This document shows, in pieces, positions 12,464-22,861 of a stretch of 64,000 bases of DNA. The translations under genes and the position numbers were made by a program. Under the pieces are notes generated by a model. It was not told the DNA's origin. It did no database searches and saw nothing but the letters and a program-made list of their open reading frames with translations. The stretch's first letter is position 1. Every line of letters starts with the position of its first letter. Origin of the DNA: Ailanthus altissimus. Its lineage: Eukaryota; Streptophyta; Magnoliopsida; Sapindales; Simaroubaceae. The stretch lies in contig OX327693.1 of NCBI GenBank assembly GCA_946807835.1, forward strand, positions 5,473,501 through 5,537,500, given 5' to 3'.

Positions 12464-15400
12464 ATCCATATTGCTGGTGTTGGTGATTACAGTTTAGCTG
12501 GTGTTATGAGTTTAGAAGGGACTACGCAACAAGGAAAAACTTTTTTATGCACCCATGTCTGGCCTTGGGGATCTCCTTTATTACAAAGATGCTGTCTATA
12601 TAAACATAAATGACCACTTTGTTCAATTTTCTAAAGTGGATGATGAAAATGGGAAAACAGCCCGCAAAGGTACTCATTGTTTTTGCCCCTATTTTTCCTG
12701 TTTTATTGTTGATAATGAATATCCTTAAATTCTCACTTGTGCTTTTTGTTGTTACCCATTTTTTGAATAGTATAAAGTGGAAACATTTTTTTTTTATGAT
12801 GATATGTTCAATTTTTCTATACATATAAGTTATATTGTTTTAGATATGATATAGTTTGGCGGGATAATGTAAGACATTTTTCAACTTCTCTCATTTTTTA
12901 TCTTTGTTGGGCTAAAGTATTTCTGCTCTACTGTACCAGGAAAAGATCAAGATGTTGGGGAGACATTGGTAAAGTCTCTGCAAAGCACAAAATATTCTAT
13001 TGATGAGAAGTTAGAAAAGAGCTTCATTTCCTTTTTCAGTCAGAAACATAATATATCATTAGATGCTTCAATAGATGCAAAAGATACTGATGATGATCCA
13101 GAGTGTATTTGTGATAAAGAGCCTTATGGGGAAAAACTTAAGGCTGATGGGCTTGGTGAAAAACAAGTTGTTGAGGATTTGGATGGTTCAAAATCCTCAA
13201 GTGAAGATGCAGATGTTAAAAAAGGCGAAATGAAAAGTGGAAGTAGTGATTCTGACGAAGATAACTTAGTGGAACATGTTGAGTTTAATGATGGAAGGCT
13301 ACGAAGAAAAGCTATCTTTGGAAACGACATTGATCATAATGATCTGAAGGTACTTGATGATGGCTGCCACTTCTTTCATTTGTTTATCTTTATTAAGCTT
13401 CTTCTTTCATGTGATTGTAGCCCTTTTCTGGAGTGTCAAGGAACCATATTTCTTTTTCATTTGGCTGCTGCTGCTACTTCTCTGCTTTGATGATATTTTT
13501 GGTAGAGATGAAACTCAATCTAGTGTTTCTTTGAGACTGCTTTTCAAAATTGAATGCCTGTATGCCACCCCCTGTAGATTGCTTATTATTTGCTGGATAA
13601 ATATGCCAGAGTCTATAATGGAGTAAAACCTTTTTATCTATTTATTATAAATTATTTTTTTGTTTAGTAAATTTCTGTTTCCTTTTTCCTTGGCCGTGAT
13701 GCTGTGCATTTTGCATTTCATAATTTAAGGAACTGTTCTTTTTGGATTTGGCTTACAAGTCATCACCTGTATTTTTTCCTTTTTTTCTTTTTGTTTCATT
13801 TTTTATTTATGAACTTATTAATTATACAAAGTTTTCCACATACAATATTAAGCTGCGTGGATTAGAATAGTAAGGTTCCACATTCTTTCTACATTACAGA
13901 ATTCAGATGAAGAGGATGAAGATTACAATAATGATGGATGACAAGGACAATGATGTAGATAGTCAGTCATCTTTTGACTCAGATTCTTCAGAGGAAGGAA
14001 AGAATGAGAAAACAGATGGTACCTCTTTCACACTTACGTTTACACATGACGTGTTGTAGGATTCACTGTCGCTCTTCAAGAAGATTCTGTTCTCTCTTTA
14101 TTTTTGATGGTGGTTTACATGTAACTAACGTGTAAGCCAATTTTAGATGGGCAGAGAGGGTGGCTTTGAATTATGAAATGCAACTAAAATGTTTTGATTG
14201 AACACTTCTCTTCATAAATTTTTTATTTTTCAAATGTGAATTTCCTTTTTTCTGATTGGTGTCTGCATGGATTTTTTTTTCCTTGCCTTTTGAACTCATC
14301 TTACTTGTTGCTCTATTTGAAGATGGCATGGGAAACATATCAAAGTGGAAAGAGTCCTTGTTGGAGAGGACTGTCTCAAGAAAAAATACAAATCTCATGC
14401 ATCTTGTATATGGGAAATCCACATCAACATCAACAACTTCTTCCAAAGAAGTGCAGGATAGTAGCGAGGATGAAGAAAGTGAGGATGATGAATTTTTCAA
14501 GCCAAAGGGAGAAGGGAAAAAGGTTTTTGTTGATGTTATTTGTATTTATAGTCCTTTTAGTCTTAACAATGATCTACATGCTTGATACCAGATGAAAATT
14601 TGTTACATACAATCTAATTCTTGTTCATTGTTGCAGAAGTTGGGAGAAGGATTGGATAGTGGAAATATAAATACCGAGGACTGTTCCAAATTTAAAACTT
14701 ACGAAAATCTCAAAAGCTGGAAAGAGGAAGAAGTATATGAAAGCATCTGTGATCGTTTTGTTACTGGTGATTGGTCAAAAGCTGCTAAGAGAAATCAACT
14801 CTCGGAGGCTAAATCTGATGATGATGATGATGATGACAGTGATGATGACGTCTATGGTGACTTTGAAGATTTAGAAACAGGTGAGAAGCACGGGGACCCT
14901 CAAATGGATCGTTCTGGCAATGGTGCAAACCAGGATAAAGATAAATCAGCAGCTGAGGAACGTAGATTAAAAAAGCTTGCATTGCGTGCAAAATTCGATT
15001 CTCAATATCCTTATTCTTTTTTACTTAATATTATTTTCATTTTGTTTAAAAGGCAGATATGCATCTTTTTCCCTTGATTAGTTCCCAATCTGTCATTGCT
15101 GCTTTTTTCCCCCCTTGTATTAATTTGGGCATCGTTGTGATGAGACAATGCATCTTTTCAGGTTGGTAGTTTTGCTGTTTTCTAAGCCATTCTTGAATTT
15201 GTAAGTTGTCCCCTTTACGTTTTCATATGTATGGTGCTTAGTCTTCTGAGGTGCATTTGAGTAATTACATCTTAGTTTTCTAGTAGATTTTCCTGCCTTG
15301 TATACACAGTAGCAATATAATTGGCTGTGATGACCTTAACTTTGATTTACATATGATGGATCTGAAGCATCAGAGGAGGAAATTGATGAAAAACATGGAG

Positions 15401-16884
15401 CAAAATTTCATAGGGGCCAGCCTAATGAAATCGGATTGGTCGACAAGGTAGGCTTTGTGGCTTATATCTAGATTTTTTATGCCAGTGTTAGGTTTTGAGT
15501 GCTAACTCAGGTTTGGTTTCTCTAGATGAAGGAGAGATTGAACTTCGTAAACAAATGAATATAGCTGAACTGAATGAACTAGATGAGGTCGCTCGATTAG
15601 AGATAGAGGGCTTTCGAACAGGACATATCTTCGACTGGAGATATACATGGTGTTCCTTTTGAGATGGCCGAATATTTTGATCCCTGCCATCCTCTGTTGG
15701 TTGGAGGAATTGGTCTCAGCGAGGAATTTGTCGGATACATGCAGGTAAGCAGATACAAATAATATGTTAATTTAAGTGCAATGATTATACCTATTTTTCC
15801 TCTTTCCTTTCATTTTAGATGAATTCTATTTTAGTTTGCTTACCTTCCTTATGAAAGTTTATTGGATATAACATATCTACGCACTGATGTTTCCTGATGG
15901 CTGAAACCATGCGGATATTTATGGGACCAAGTTTGGTTTTGGCATCTCTGTGGGTTTCAGTCATTAAGCAGCCTTGGGATACATCTGTTCTCCATTTTCA
16001 GATTGGCAGATGCTTAGTTTGATCATATGGTCTTCAATTTTTGTTCTCATTAACAATATGTAGATTTAATGAGTGGGCTGCTTGTTCACAATTATTTTAT
16101 TTTGTTTTTTAATTAATTAGATCTAGTTCTTGTTTATTAGAATAGGAATGCTGGCTTTCAAATCTAAAACTTAAGCCATATCTGATGAATTTGGTAAAAT
16201 TGCCAGAAATACTCTTCCATTTTATTTTTGTAGGTAATACTTCATTTTGTGTCACAAATCTTTATCATAAGATTTTGTCTCTTTTATTCCAAGCTAGGTT
16301 AAAATGACACAGATGGCATAGGAAAGTACTGAAGACTAGAGACCCCATAATTGTTTCTATTGGATGGAGGCGTTTCCAAACAATACCTGTTTATGCCATT
16401 GAGGACCAAAATGGGCGGCATCACATGCTGAAGTACACTCCGGAACACATGCATTGGCTTGCATTTTTTGGGGTCCTCTTGCCCCACCTCAGACTGGAAT
16501 AGTAGCTGTCCAGAATTTATCAAACAATTAGGTGAGCCTTTTCGTCTTCCTCTTGCTGGTGAGTTGTCAGAATAATAATATCTGATTTAGAAGGGCAATT
16601 CAATTACTTCCCAAGTTAAGTGTATGTTTCAACTTGTGCAGCATTGCTGAGTGTACCTTTTATTTTTGTTATGCTCTTTTTAATACTTTTGGGACCTTTT
16701 CACACATGATGACTCTATTGTGAAGAATATTTATAGACATGAAGGTTATTCTACTAAGTGGGAAGAGATTGGACAAAGCATATCCTCAATATAACCCTAC
16801 GGGATTAAAATGGTTACAGATCCTTTGGATTCAAACAAGAGCTGGGATTCGAAACCCCTTGGGGCCACCTACTTGGATATTTAT

Positions 16885-17234
16885 ACGCCAGTACTTTCTT
16901 GATCATCAAGGTTGTAGGCCTGATAGTATTCCCCAATTTAGAACTCAGTGAAATAGGAAGGTTGAGGGACTTCACAGTGTCCCCTCACCCCCAAAAGAAA
17001 AACTCAAATCTGTTAGCTGAAACTTAAAAGCTTCTACGCCAGTACTTTCTTGACCATCAAGGTTGTAGGCCTGATAGTATTTCCCAATTTAGAGCTCAGT
17101 GAAATAGGAAGGTTGAGGGACTTCACAGTGTCCCCCCACCCACACCGCCGCCCCCCACACCACACCCCCACCCCCCTCCCCCCCCCCAAAAAAAAAAAAA
17201 AAACTCAATCTGTTAGCTGAAACTTAAAAGCTTC
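16885..17234. repeat. Tandem duplication, period 151 bases
   Basis: Unit 1 (16885-17035) and unit 2 (17036-~17234) share ACGCCAGTACTTTCTTGA, TTGTAGGCCTGATAG and AAATAGGAAGGTTGAGGGAC at constant spacing. They are nearly identical except that unit 2 is lengthened by a C-rich and A-rich run. Confidence 0.9.
17133..17204. repeat. C-rich tract followed by poly-A
   Basis: Repeated C runs of 3 to 10 with A spacers, ending in about 16 A. On the minus strand this is a series of G runs. It sits inside unit 2 of the tandem duplication and is absent from unit 1, where a short CCCTCACCCCCAAAAG occupies the same place. Confidence 0.85.
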
Positions 17235-18651
17235 TGTGGAATTGGTGGCTAAAGCATCTTTGAACTCTCACTATTAGCTTCTGTGGTTCCTCCATTTAGA
17301 AACACATGAAGGGACATAGTTTGCAATAGAAGGTTGATGCCAGCTGAAATTTCCTACCTGTGCATGCGTGAACATTTTATCTAATTTTGAGTGCTAATTA
17401 TGTGTGCTTAGCAAAATAGTAACAAAAGTATCAGTAGTGGTTATTGTTTGCAAACTTTAATGCAACTCTTAAGATACCTCAAAGAGCTGAACTTTGGCAA
17501 GATTATCTGAAAAACTTCATTTTCTCAATTTTGCATGCAACATTTGAGTTGTTTTGAAACTCAGATTTTTAACTAATCCAGGGATATAGTCATGTTTAAG
17601 ATCAATAATGAATTACAAGACGAATCTATTCATTACTGAATAAACTGTCTGAAGCCTCAACCAACAGATGCTGATATGCTAAGCTATATTTTACCTTCAG
17701 TTTCCTGAGTTCTAGCTGATGTGTGCAAAGCCTAAGATGGAGTTTTTTTTTAACTTGTATAAGTTGTATCGTCAAAAATTTGTGACTTGTGTGAGACAAA
17801 ATTGAGAATTAAGTCAAACTCAAAGGACAAAAATGTTCTTGGCCTAATAATCTTCCTATTCCTGTTAACAAGGATTCAGATTGAAAGGTAAATTCTGATG
17901 CAAGACGTGTAATCATGTTTGACAATTCTTCCTCTGACCACAAATGCTGGTAAGTGTAGCTCTTTTTGGTCATTTTTAATAATTTCCTTTTTGTATTTTT
18001 TGACAGCCAATTGAGAGGAAACCAAGGAAATTCAACCCATTGGTAATTCCAAAGTCTTTACAGGCCATGCTCCCATTTGTGTCAAAGCCCAAGGAGATAC
18101 CTAACAGGAAACTGCCACTTCTCGAAAATAGACGAGCTGTAGTCATGGAACCTCATGAAAGAAAAGTCCATGCTCTTGTTCAACATCTTCAGTTGATTAG
18201 AAACAAGAAGGTATCCTTATGTAGAACACTTTACTTTTAAAAAAAATATATACAGTACTCTTGGCATATTTGGAGCTACTGGTGGTTACTTCAAAATTAC
18301 TGGTAAAATCTGTTGAGACACCATCAAAATTTGTCTAGTGACATATTTGTACCTTGTATTTATTGTTTTGTTCAATTTCCTTATATTATTTTTCTGCACT
18401 TTTGGGGCTTCTCTCTGCCTTTCTGAGTACAAATTTCTATTTAGAACTTGAGAATTTCTATATTTACATATTCCATTGGGGTTATGCGGATGAAGAAGCC
18501 CAAGCTCAAGGAAGAGTAGAAGAAGAAAGCATTGGAGGCGGAGAGAGCTAAGGATGAACAGTTATCTAGAAAGCGCAAGAGAGAAGAACAGCAGGAGAGA
18601 TACCGGAAGCAAGACAAACTAAAGAAGAGTCGGAGACATTCAGAGGCCTGA

Positions 18652-20309
18652 TGGTTCTAATATGAAAGTGTTCCATTAATTATTTATATGCCTCCCCCTT
18701 GCATGTTGGGTCCCCTGCACAAGCTTGAATCACAACAGTGAACCTTGCTTGCATAGTCAGCAGTACTTCATAAGTATATGATCTTTTCCACATTGACATC
18801 AATTTATGGTTGTTGATGTGCTGCCTGTGAATGTATATGTTCTATGTCTGAATCTTTGAGCAAATCTCAGTTATATTCTGGAGGGTCATTCAGCATCTTT
18901 AGGTTGGAGATAAAAATTTGTTGTAACTACACAGCTTCAGCATGTGATGACAAGAAATTTACAAATTTTTTTATTAGTTTTTGTCAGAGTCACAGTAAAA
19001 AATTTTCCTCCTTGCAATCAGGATATAACTGAAGCGGAAAGTTGATTCAAATATAGAGTTGAGATTTGGAAGGAAATTTTTCTGTTTATCTGAAGAGTTT
19101 TCACTATTTTGGAATGAAATATGTTTCAACTAATACAGAAAGGAGAATCCCGTCTGGTTATTTTCCTTTTATCTATTTTATTCCCTTTTGAATATGAAAA
19201 ATTTACAAGCAAAATTAGTAATAGAAACTCATCTAATAAGTTAGTGCAACAAAGGATTTGGGATGATGTTATAATTTTTTCTATTCTTTGGTTTTTATTT
19301 GTCCTATTATTTATCACTAGAAGGAGAATTTTATTTCATTATACTCTACTTTCAATCCAACCAAACACAAGATAAGATATGAGTTATTTGAGACGATTTG
19401 TTGGTCCACTAGAACTCTCAAGGACAGTGAGCTTCACAAATCTGAAGGTAGTGATGATGCAGTCAGTTTGAGCTTCACAAATCACACGGCATGATTAGGC
19501 CTCTACTTTTTAACGAGAACCTCCTCAGGCTAACAGGTGTAACTTGAATACACTATTGTTGTTGCTTTGAAAGGATTTTCATTAATTGGAGGCAGTTACC
19601 AGAAATTCAAAAATGGAGATTTAATAGCAGGAAAAATTCACAGACACCTTCATAGAGGACGTAGAGTTTGCATAGGCTGTTGGTTTTAGAAGGAATCTGA
19701 AGAGCCAAGAATGTGGGTTTTATCTCTTTTGATTGCTGAATCAAATTTCAGGCAATGTGGTTAATCTTTTCTTAAGAAACAATCTCTAAAGCAAAAAAGA
19801 GGAAATAGGGTTGGGATTATATCTGGGATTCGAGACCTGACAACAGAAAAGGAGGCATTGTCTAGTCATTGCTCCTTCAAATGGCTGAGCTTCTTCTGAT
19901 TACATCCATGATATTGATAACCCTAACACATACAGAAGAAAGAGGAAAAATATGAAGGAATCAGACAAACAACAAAGCTGTAATCATATTATCAGTCATC
20001 AGATGCACTTCCCGCTGTAGTTTATAGCCAAGATTCTCATGAGATCGGAAATAATTTCCAAAATACGCATAAATTCCATTAAAAAAAATATTACAATAGC
20101 ACAACTCTTTCGACTAGATTGAATTATTAAAGTATCAGATGCAACGACTTCTCTAAAGTTTGAACATGATCAGATGAGATTGAAATTTTAATCTCTGCAC
20201 AACACTGCTATCTCAATCTCTGCTCAACACGCCTGCAATCACAAGATAGTATTAGCTAGTTAATTCTGGAGCAGAAATAGCTGAGAGTTTTTATTTATCA
20301 TTGATAGCA
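18652..20309. other. Intergenic, BMS1 pseudogene to three-TM gene 1
   Basis: A 3'-UTR-like AT-rich start is followed by non-coding DNA. From about 19800 onward it resembles the 3' flank of three-TM gene 2 (38230-38800), for example ACAACAAAGCTGTAATCAT shared at ~19970 and ~38482. This shows the gene duplication included downstream DNA. Confidence 0.5.
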
Positions 20310-20798
20310 TCAGCGACCCTCTTCTGGAGGAGCAGGAGGGCAGATCCATCTGTAGACAAAGAGGGAATCAGCTCCGTCCTCATTTAGCCCACACAACTTG
20401 AAACCCCAAGAAACCAGCAACCTGTAAATCTCGAGAGACAAGGCACAGGCAATGATTGATAAAGTTGATGCCGCGGAAAGGGAGGAAAATCTGGAATAAA
20501 ATACCCGAAGCGGGGCCTTCTTCCCGATCAACAAGCCGGCGGATGCTCCGGCTAAGGAGAACATGTCGGAGACCACAAGGGCGTGAAACAAAGATGGGTG
20601 CGCTGGAAAAACGACTGTCGGAACAGGATTTCCATCGACATATCGACTGGGGAGAAGCAAGACAAGTAAACCGATTAGAAGGCTAAAACACAAAATAAGA
20701 ACTAATTGCTGGTCTTGGGGTTCTTGGATTGGAGAGATCTGTGAAGAATTATCGTCTTTCTGTGTTCTGGACAACGTCTTCATTCTTGATTCTGTCAA
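20310..20798 (-). CDS. Three-TM membrane protein, copy 1 (unknown family)
   Basis: Single-exon frame of 162 codons from 20798. The better start is the inner Met at 20783 (157 residues), because only from there do the three paralogues align (MKTLSRTQ.., MVSKTLL.., MKSNTRA..). Residues counted from 20798: a polar N-terminus, then hydrophobic segments at about 32-50, 70-92 and 104-126. Motifs shared by the three copies are a YVDGN-x-VP loop after TM1, HPSxFHAL before TM2, LSIxAxAL and RLLVS in and after TM3, WGFK, and an acidic tail followed by (F/V)xY. No catalytic motif is visible and I do not recognise the family. It lies head-to-head with the SAT-like fusion gene, sharing about 400 bases of upstream DNA. 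Its Pro-rich end (PPAPPEEGR) differs from the Lys/Arg-rich ends of copies 2 and 3. Confidence 0.75.
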   Translation of the reverse strand: MTESRMKTLSRTQKDDNSSQISPIQEPQDQQLVLILCFSLLIGLLVLLLPSRYVDGNPVPTVVFPAHPSLFHALVVSDMFSLAGASAGLLIGKKAPLRVFYSRFSSLSAASTLSIIACALSLEIYRLLVSWGFKLCGLNEDGADSLFVYRWICPPAPPEEGR

Positions 20799-21193
20799 AA
20801 GAGGAAAACTTCGCAGCTTTTTGATCTTGAACGTTTACGATGAAGCTTCTGGATTATGATCGAAGGGCGGTGAAGCTTTTGGATTAAGATAGAAGAGTGG
20901 TGAAGCTTCTAGGTTAAGATCGAGGAGGAGGTCGAAAAGAGAGGAAAAGCGGGGACGAGGAAATATAATATTCATGGCGTCTCTACGCGGAAACTTCCAT
21001 ATATTATTTTTTATTTGCTCTGAAGATGTTTGATGCTCATAGTTGCGAGGAATATTCCTTTTCTTAAACTTCTTTTCTTCGACACTAATCTTTTTCTTAA
21101 CGCCTTAAATACCCTTACCTTCTTTTGCGCATTAAACTCACCAATCGAGATCTAAACAGCCGCATCTGATTCTGATCAATCAAAATCAAAACA
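20799..21193. promoter_or_regulatory. Bidirectional promoter of three-TM 1 / SAT-like 1
   Basis: This is the only upstream DNA available to both genes. It holds three imperfect direct repeats of a ~32-base phrase (GGTGAAGCTTCTGGATTAAG-like) at about 20838-20930. Further toward the SAT-like gene is a TTAAATAC TATA-like motif at ~21104. The equivalent interval in the second gene pair has an LTR inserted in it. Confidence 0.5.
20838..20930. repeat. Three ~32-base direct repeats in the shared promoter
   Basis: Three copies of GAAGCTTYTRGRTTADGATMGA at roughly 32-base spacing, lying just upstream of the three-TM start. They could be regulator-binding sites or neutral tandem duplication. Confidence 0.75.
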
Positions 21194-22861
21194 ATGGCCG
21201 TGGCTGCCGATTATTTGACAATTGAAGAGGTGAACCGTTCGATTTGGGCTTTTGTCCATGGAGGCAGCGAAGAAGTTGATCCGTGGTTGAAAATACAAGA
21301 GGAATCGCGATCAGAATCTCAACTGTGGCCTTCTCTGAAGGATCTCTATAATGATTCCATTCGGGCGCATGATTCGCTAGGCTCGGCGCTAGCAAATCGC
21401 CTTGCCAAGGCGTTGACCAACTCTAGAGTTTCTAGCGATGCACTGTTTCAACTTTTCAAGAGCAATTTTGCGGAGGATCGTGACATCAGGTGGGCAATTA
21501 GAGAAGATCTAAGAGTCGTAAGTGAACATCATGCACCTATTAATAGTTATTTACACACTTTGCTATATTCTCGGTGCTTTCTTGCATTAGAGGCTCACAG
21601 AGTAGCACATAAACTATGGTCAGAGGGGAAGGGAGACATGGCCGTATTTATCCAAATGCGTGTTTCCGACGTTTTTGGAGTGGATGTCCTTCCTGAAGAG
21701 GAAATTAAACGCTGGATGCTGATTGCTAATGCAACCGGTGTTTTTGACGGAAACACAGTCGTCGTCGGAAACAGTGTTACTATTTTTTGTGGAAAAGTTT
21801 ATGTTTACGAGAAAACTTTGCTTGCTGCGGAAAGAGCTGACCATCCGGCAAAGCTTGTTAGACACAAGCTCATGGAGCTTTATAAAGTACATTCCGCTCA
21901 CAACGATGCAAGAAAGATGTTCGAGAAACTTTGTGGAAAAGATCCATTTCTCGAATTTCAAGGAGATGTTAGAAAGTTGGAATACCTCTGGTGGATTGCT
22001 GTTGGAGCAGATGCTCCTAAGACCCCATCTAACAGCGGGCAGAACTCTCAGGGTGGTGGTGTTCAGGGGGTCCAAGTTGATCAAGCTGATGGTTCAAATG
22101 GAGTTGTAATTGAAGAGATTATTACTGATGAGGAATCTTCATTATTACTGGTATCATCCCAAATTTCACGAAAGAATCCTGGGGGATTCTATCACATATG
22201 TCCTATTGTGTCGCCTGATGTTGGATCAACTGCTTCTGTAAGCCAGCCGCACAGTGGGGAGAGCTCTGAGGACGGTGGTGGACAGGTCCCGGATCATCAA
22301 AGCAACGACCCAGCTGCTAGTTCACCTCATGAGGCCACACAAGCTTTGAGAAACACATCCTCTGCTGCTGGTCAGGGCGAGAGGCCCCCTGCTCCGTCTG
22401 GAAATAGTGGAGATGGTGCGAGGCAGCCACCGCGAGATGTGGAAGACCAAGTGCCTTTACCTCAACAGCCTGATGACGTAGAGACAAGGCTCAAGCTCTC
22501 TGCTGTGGCCAATACATGTCTTGTTATCAGTGGCAGTGTGAGTATCGCGTTGCCTACAATTCGATTTTCAACAAACAAAAATTTGTCGGGCAACGTGAGC
22601 CTCCTCTTGTCCTCGGCGGAGATAAGCAGTGTAGCTGGGTTTTCTCTTTCTTTGGGTGGTTATATTTCACTGCAGCTTAACCGCAGAGGAGCTGGACTGG
22701 CCACTCGAGTGCTGACTGGAGCAGGGTGTGCTTTCACTACTTGTGGCTTCTTATTGATCATGGGTACGCAGTTGCCTGAAAATCTCATGCTGTGGCTCAG
22801 TGGCGTCTCCTGCATGATACCGATCACTGTAATTCCTTTCCTGTTTAAGAATTCGGCTTGA
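21194..22861 (+). CDS. Serine-acetyltransferase-like pseudoenzyme fused to a 4-TM C-terminus, copy 1
   Basis: Uninterrupted 555-codon frame starting AAAACAATGG. Residues ~28-205 match plant serine acetyltransferase (SAT/CysE family): DPWLKIQEESRSE, LYNDSIRAHDSLGSALANRLAK, AIREDLRVVSE, LLYSRCFLALEAHRVAHKLW, IQMRVSDVFGVDVLP, ATGVFDGNTVVVGNSVTIF. In SAT the pair Asp143/His158 (E. coli numbering) acts on serine. Here the Asp is kept (D164 in GVDVLP), but the His of the LDHATG motif is Asn179 (IANATG). The GGTGK loop, the His193 region and the remaining hexapeptide coils are absent. Residues ~206-430 are a new linker, Gly/Ser/Pro/Gln-rich after 270. Residues ~436-551 form four hydrophobic segments (436-456, 468-494, 502-524, 532-551), ending KNSA. 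Acetyltransferase activity is unlikely. A membrane-tethered binding or regulatory role is inference. The gene is intact and is paired divergently with three-TM gene 1. Confidence 0.85.
   Translation: MAVAADYLTIEEVNRSIWAFVHGGSEEVDPWLKIQEESRSESQLWPSLKDLYNDSIRAHDSLGSALANRLAKALTNSRVSSDALFQLFKSNFAEDRDIRWAIREDLRVVSEHHAPINSYLHTLLYSRCFLALEAHRVAHKLWSEGKGDMAVFIQMRVSDVFGVDVLPEEEIKRWMLIANATGVFDGNTVVVGNSVTIFCGKVYVYEKTLLAAERADHPAKLVRHKLMELYKVHSAHNDARKMFEKLCGKDPFLEFQGDVRKLEYLWWIAVGADAPKTPSNSGQNSQGGGVQGVQVDQADGSNGVVIEEIITDEESSLLLVSSQISRKNPGGFYHICPIVSPDVGSTASVSQPHSGESSEDGGGQVPDHQSNDPAASSPHEATQALRNTSSAAGQGERPPAPSGNSGDGARQPPRDVEDQVPLPQQPDDVETRLKLSAVANTCLVISGSVSIALPTIRFSTNKNLSGNVSLLLSSAEISSVAGFSLSLGGYISLQLNRRGAGLATRVLTGAGCAFTTCGFLLIMGTQLPENLMLWLSGVSCMIPITVIPFLFKNSA

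Larger units (their letters stand above)
16532..18006. other. Non-coding DNA replacing late BMS1 exons
   Basis: This lies between exon remnants that are not adjacent in BMS1. It contains the 151-base tandem duplication and C-rich tract described separately. At 16842-16862 is a GGGATTCGAAACCCC-like sequence, whose reverse complement resembles a pol III B box. No coding exon is recognised. Confidence 0.5.
10624..18651 (+). pseudogene. BMS1: BMS1 ribosome-biogenesis GTPase pseudogene
   Basis: Exon remnants in order match plant BMS1, the nucleolar GTPase needed for 40S subunit assembly: 10624-10746, 10860-~10975, 12464-12669, 12940-13349, 13900-14018, 14323-14522, 14637-~15007, ~15354-15447, 15526-15744, 16298-16531, 18007-18210, ~18490-18651. 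Recognisable pieces include the Lys-rich N-terminus (PHKAHRVRQSG), RSYGEPPPY, VYININDHFVQFSKVDDENG, the acidic centre, [22 protein letters not shown] and FNPLVIPKSLQAMLPF, then a Lys/Arg-rich C-terminus ending in TGA. The whole P-loop GTPase core between RSYGEPPPY and IHIAGVGDY is gone. A second block between SNN and PIERKPRKFNP is also missing. There are frameshifts near 10915, 13940, 15620 and 16470, and in-frame stops at 16305, 16529 and 18517. Retained introns show it is not a processed copy. A functional BMS1 must exist elsewhere. Confidence 0.93.

Noticed and set aside
12966..13490. A stand-alone acidic protein of 174 residues
   Set aside because: It is a BMS1 exon (12940-13349) read on into the intron; a donor site follows DLK at 13349.
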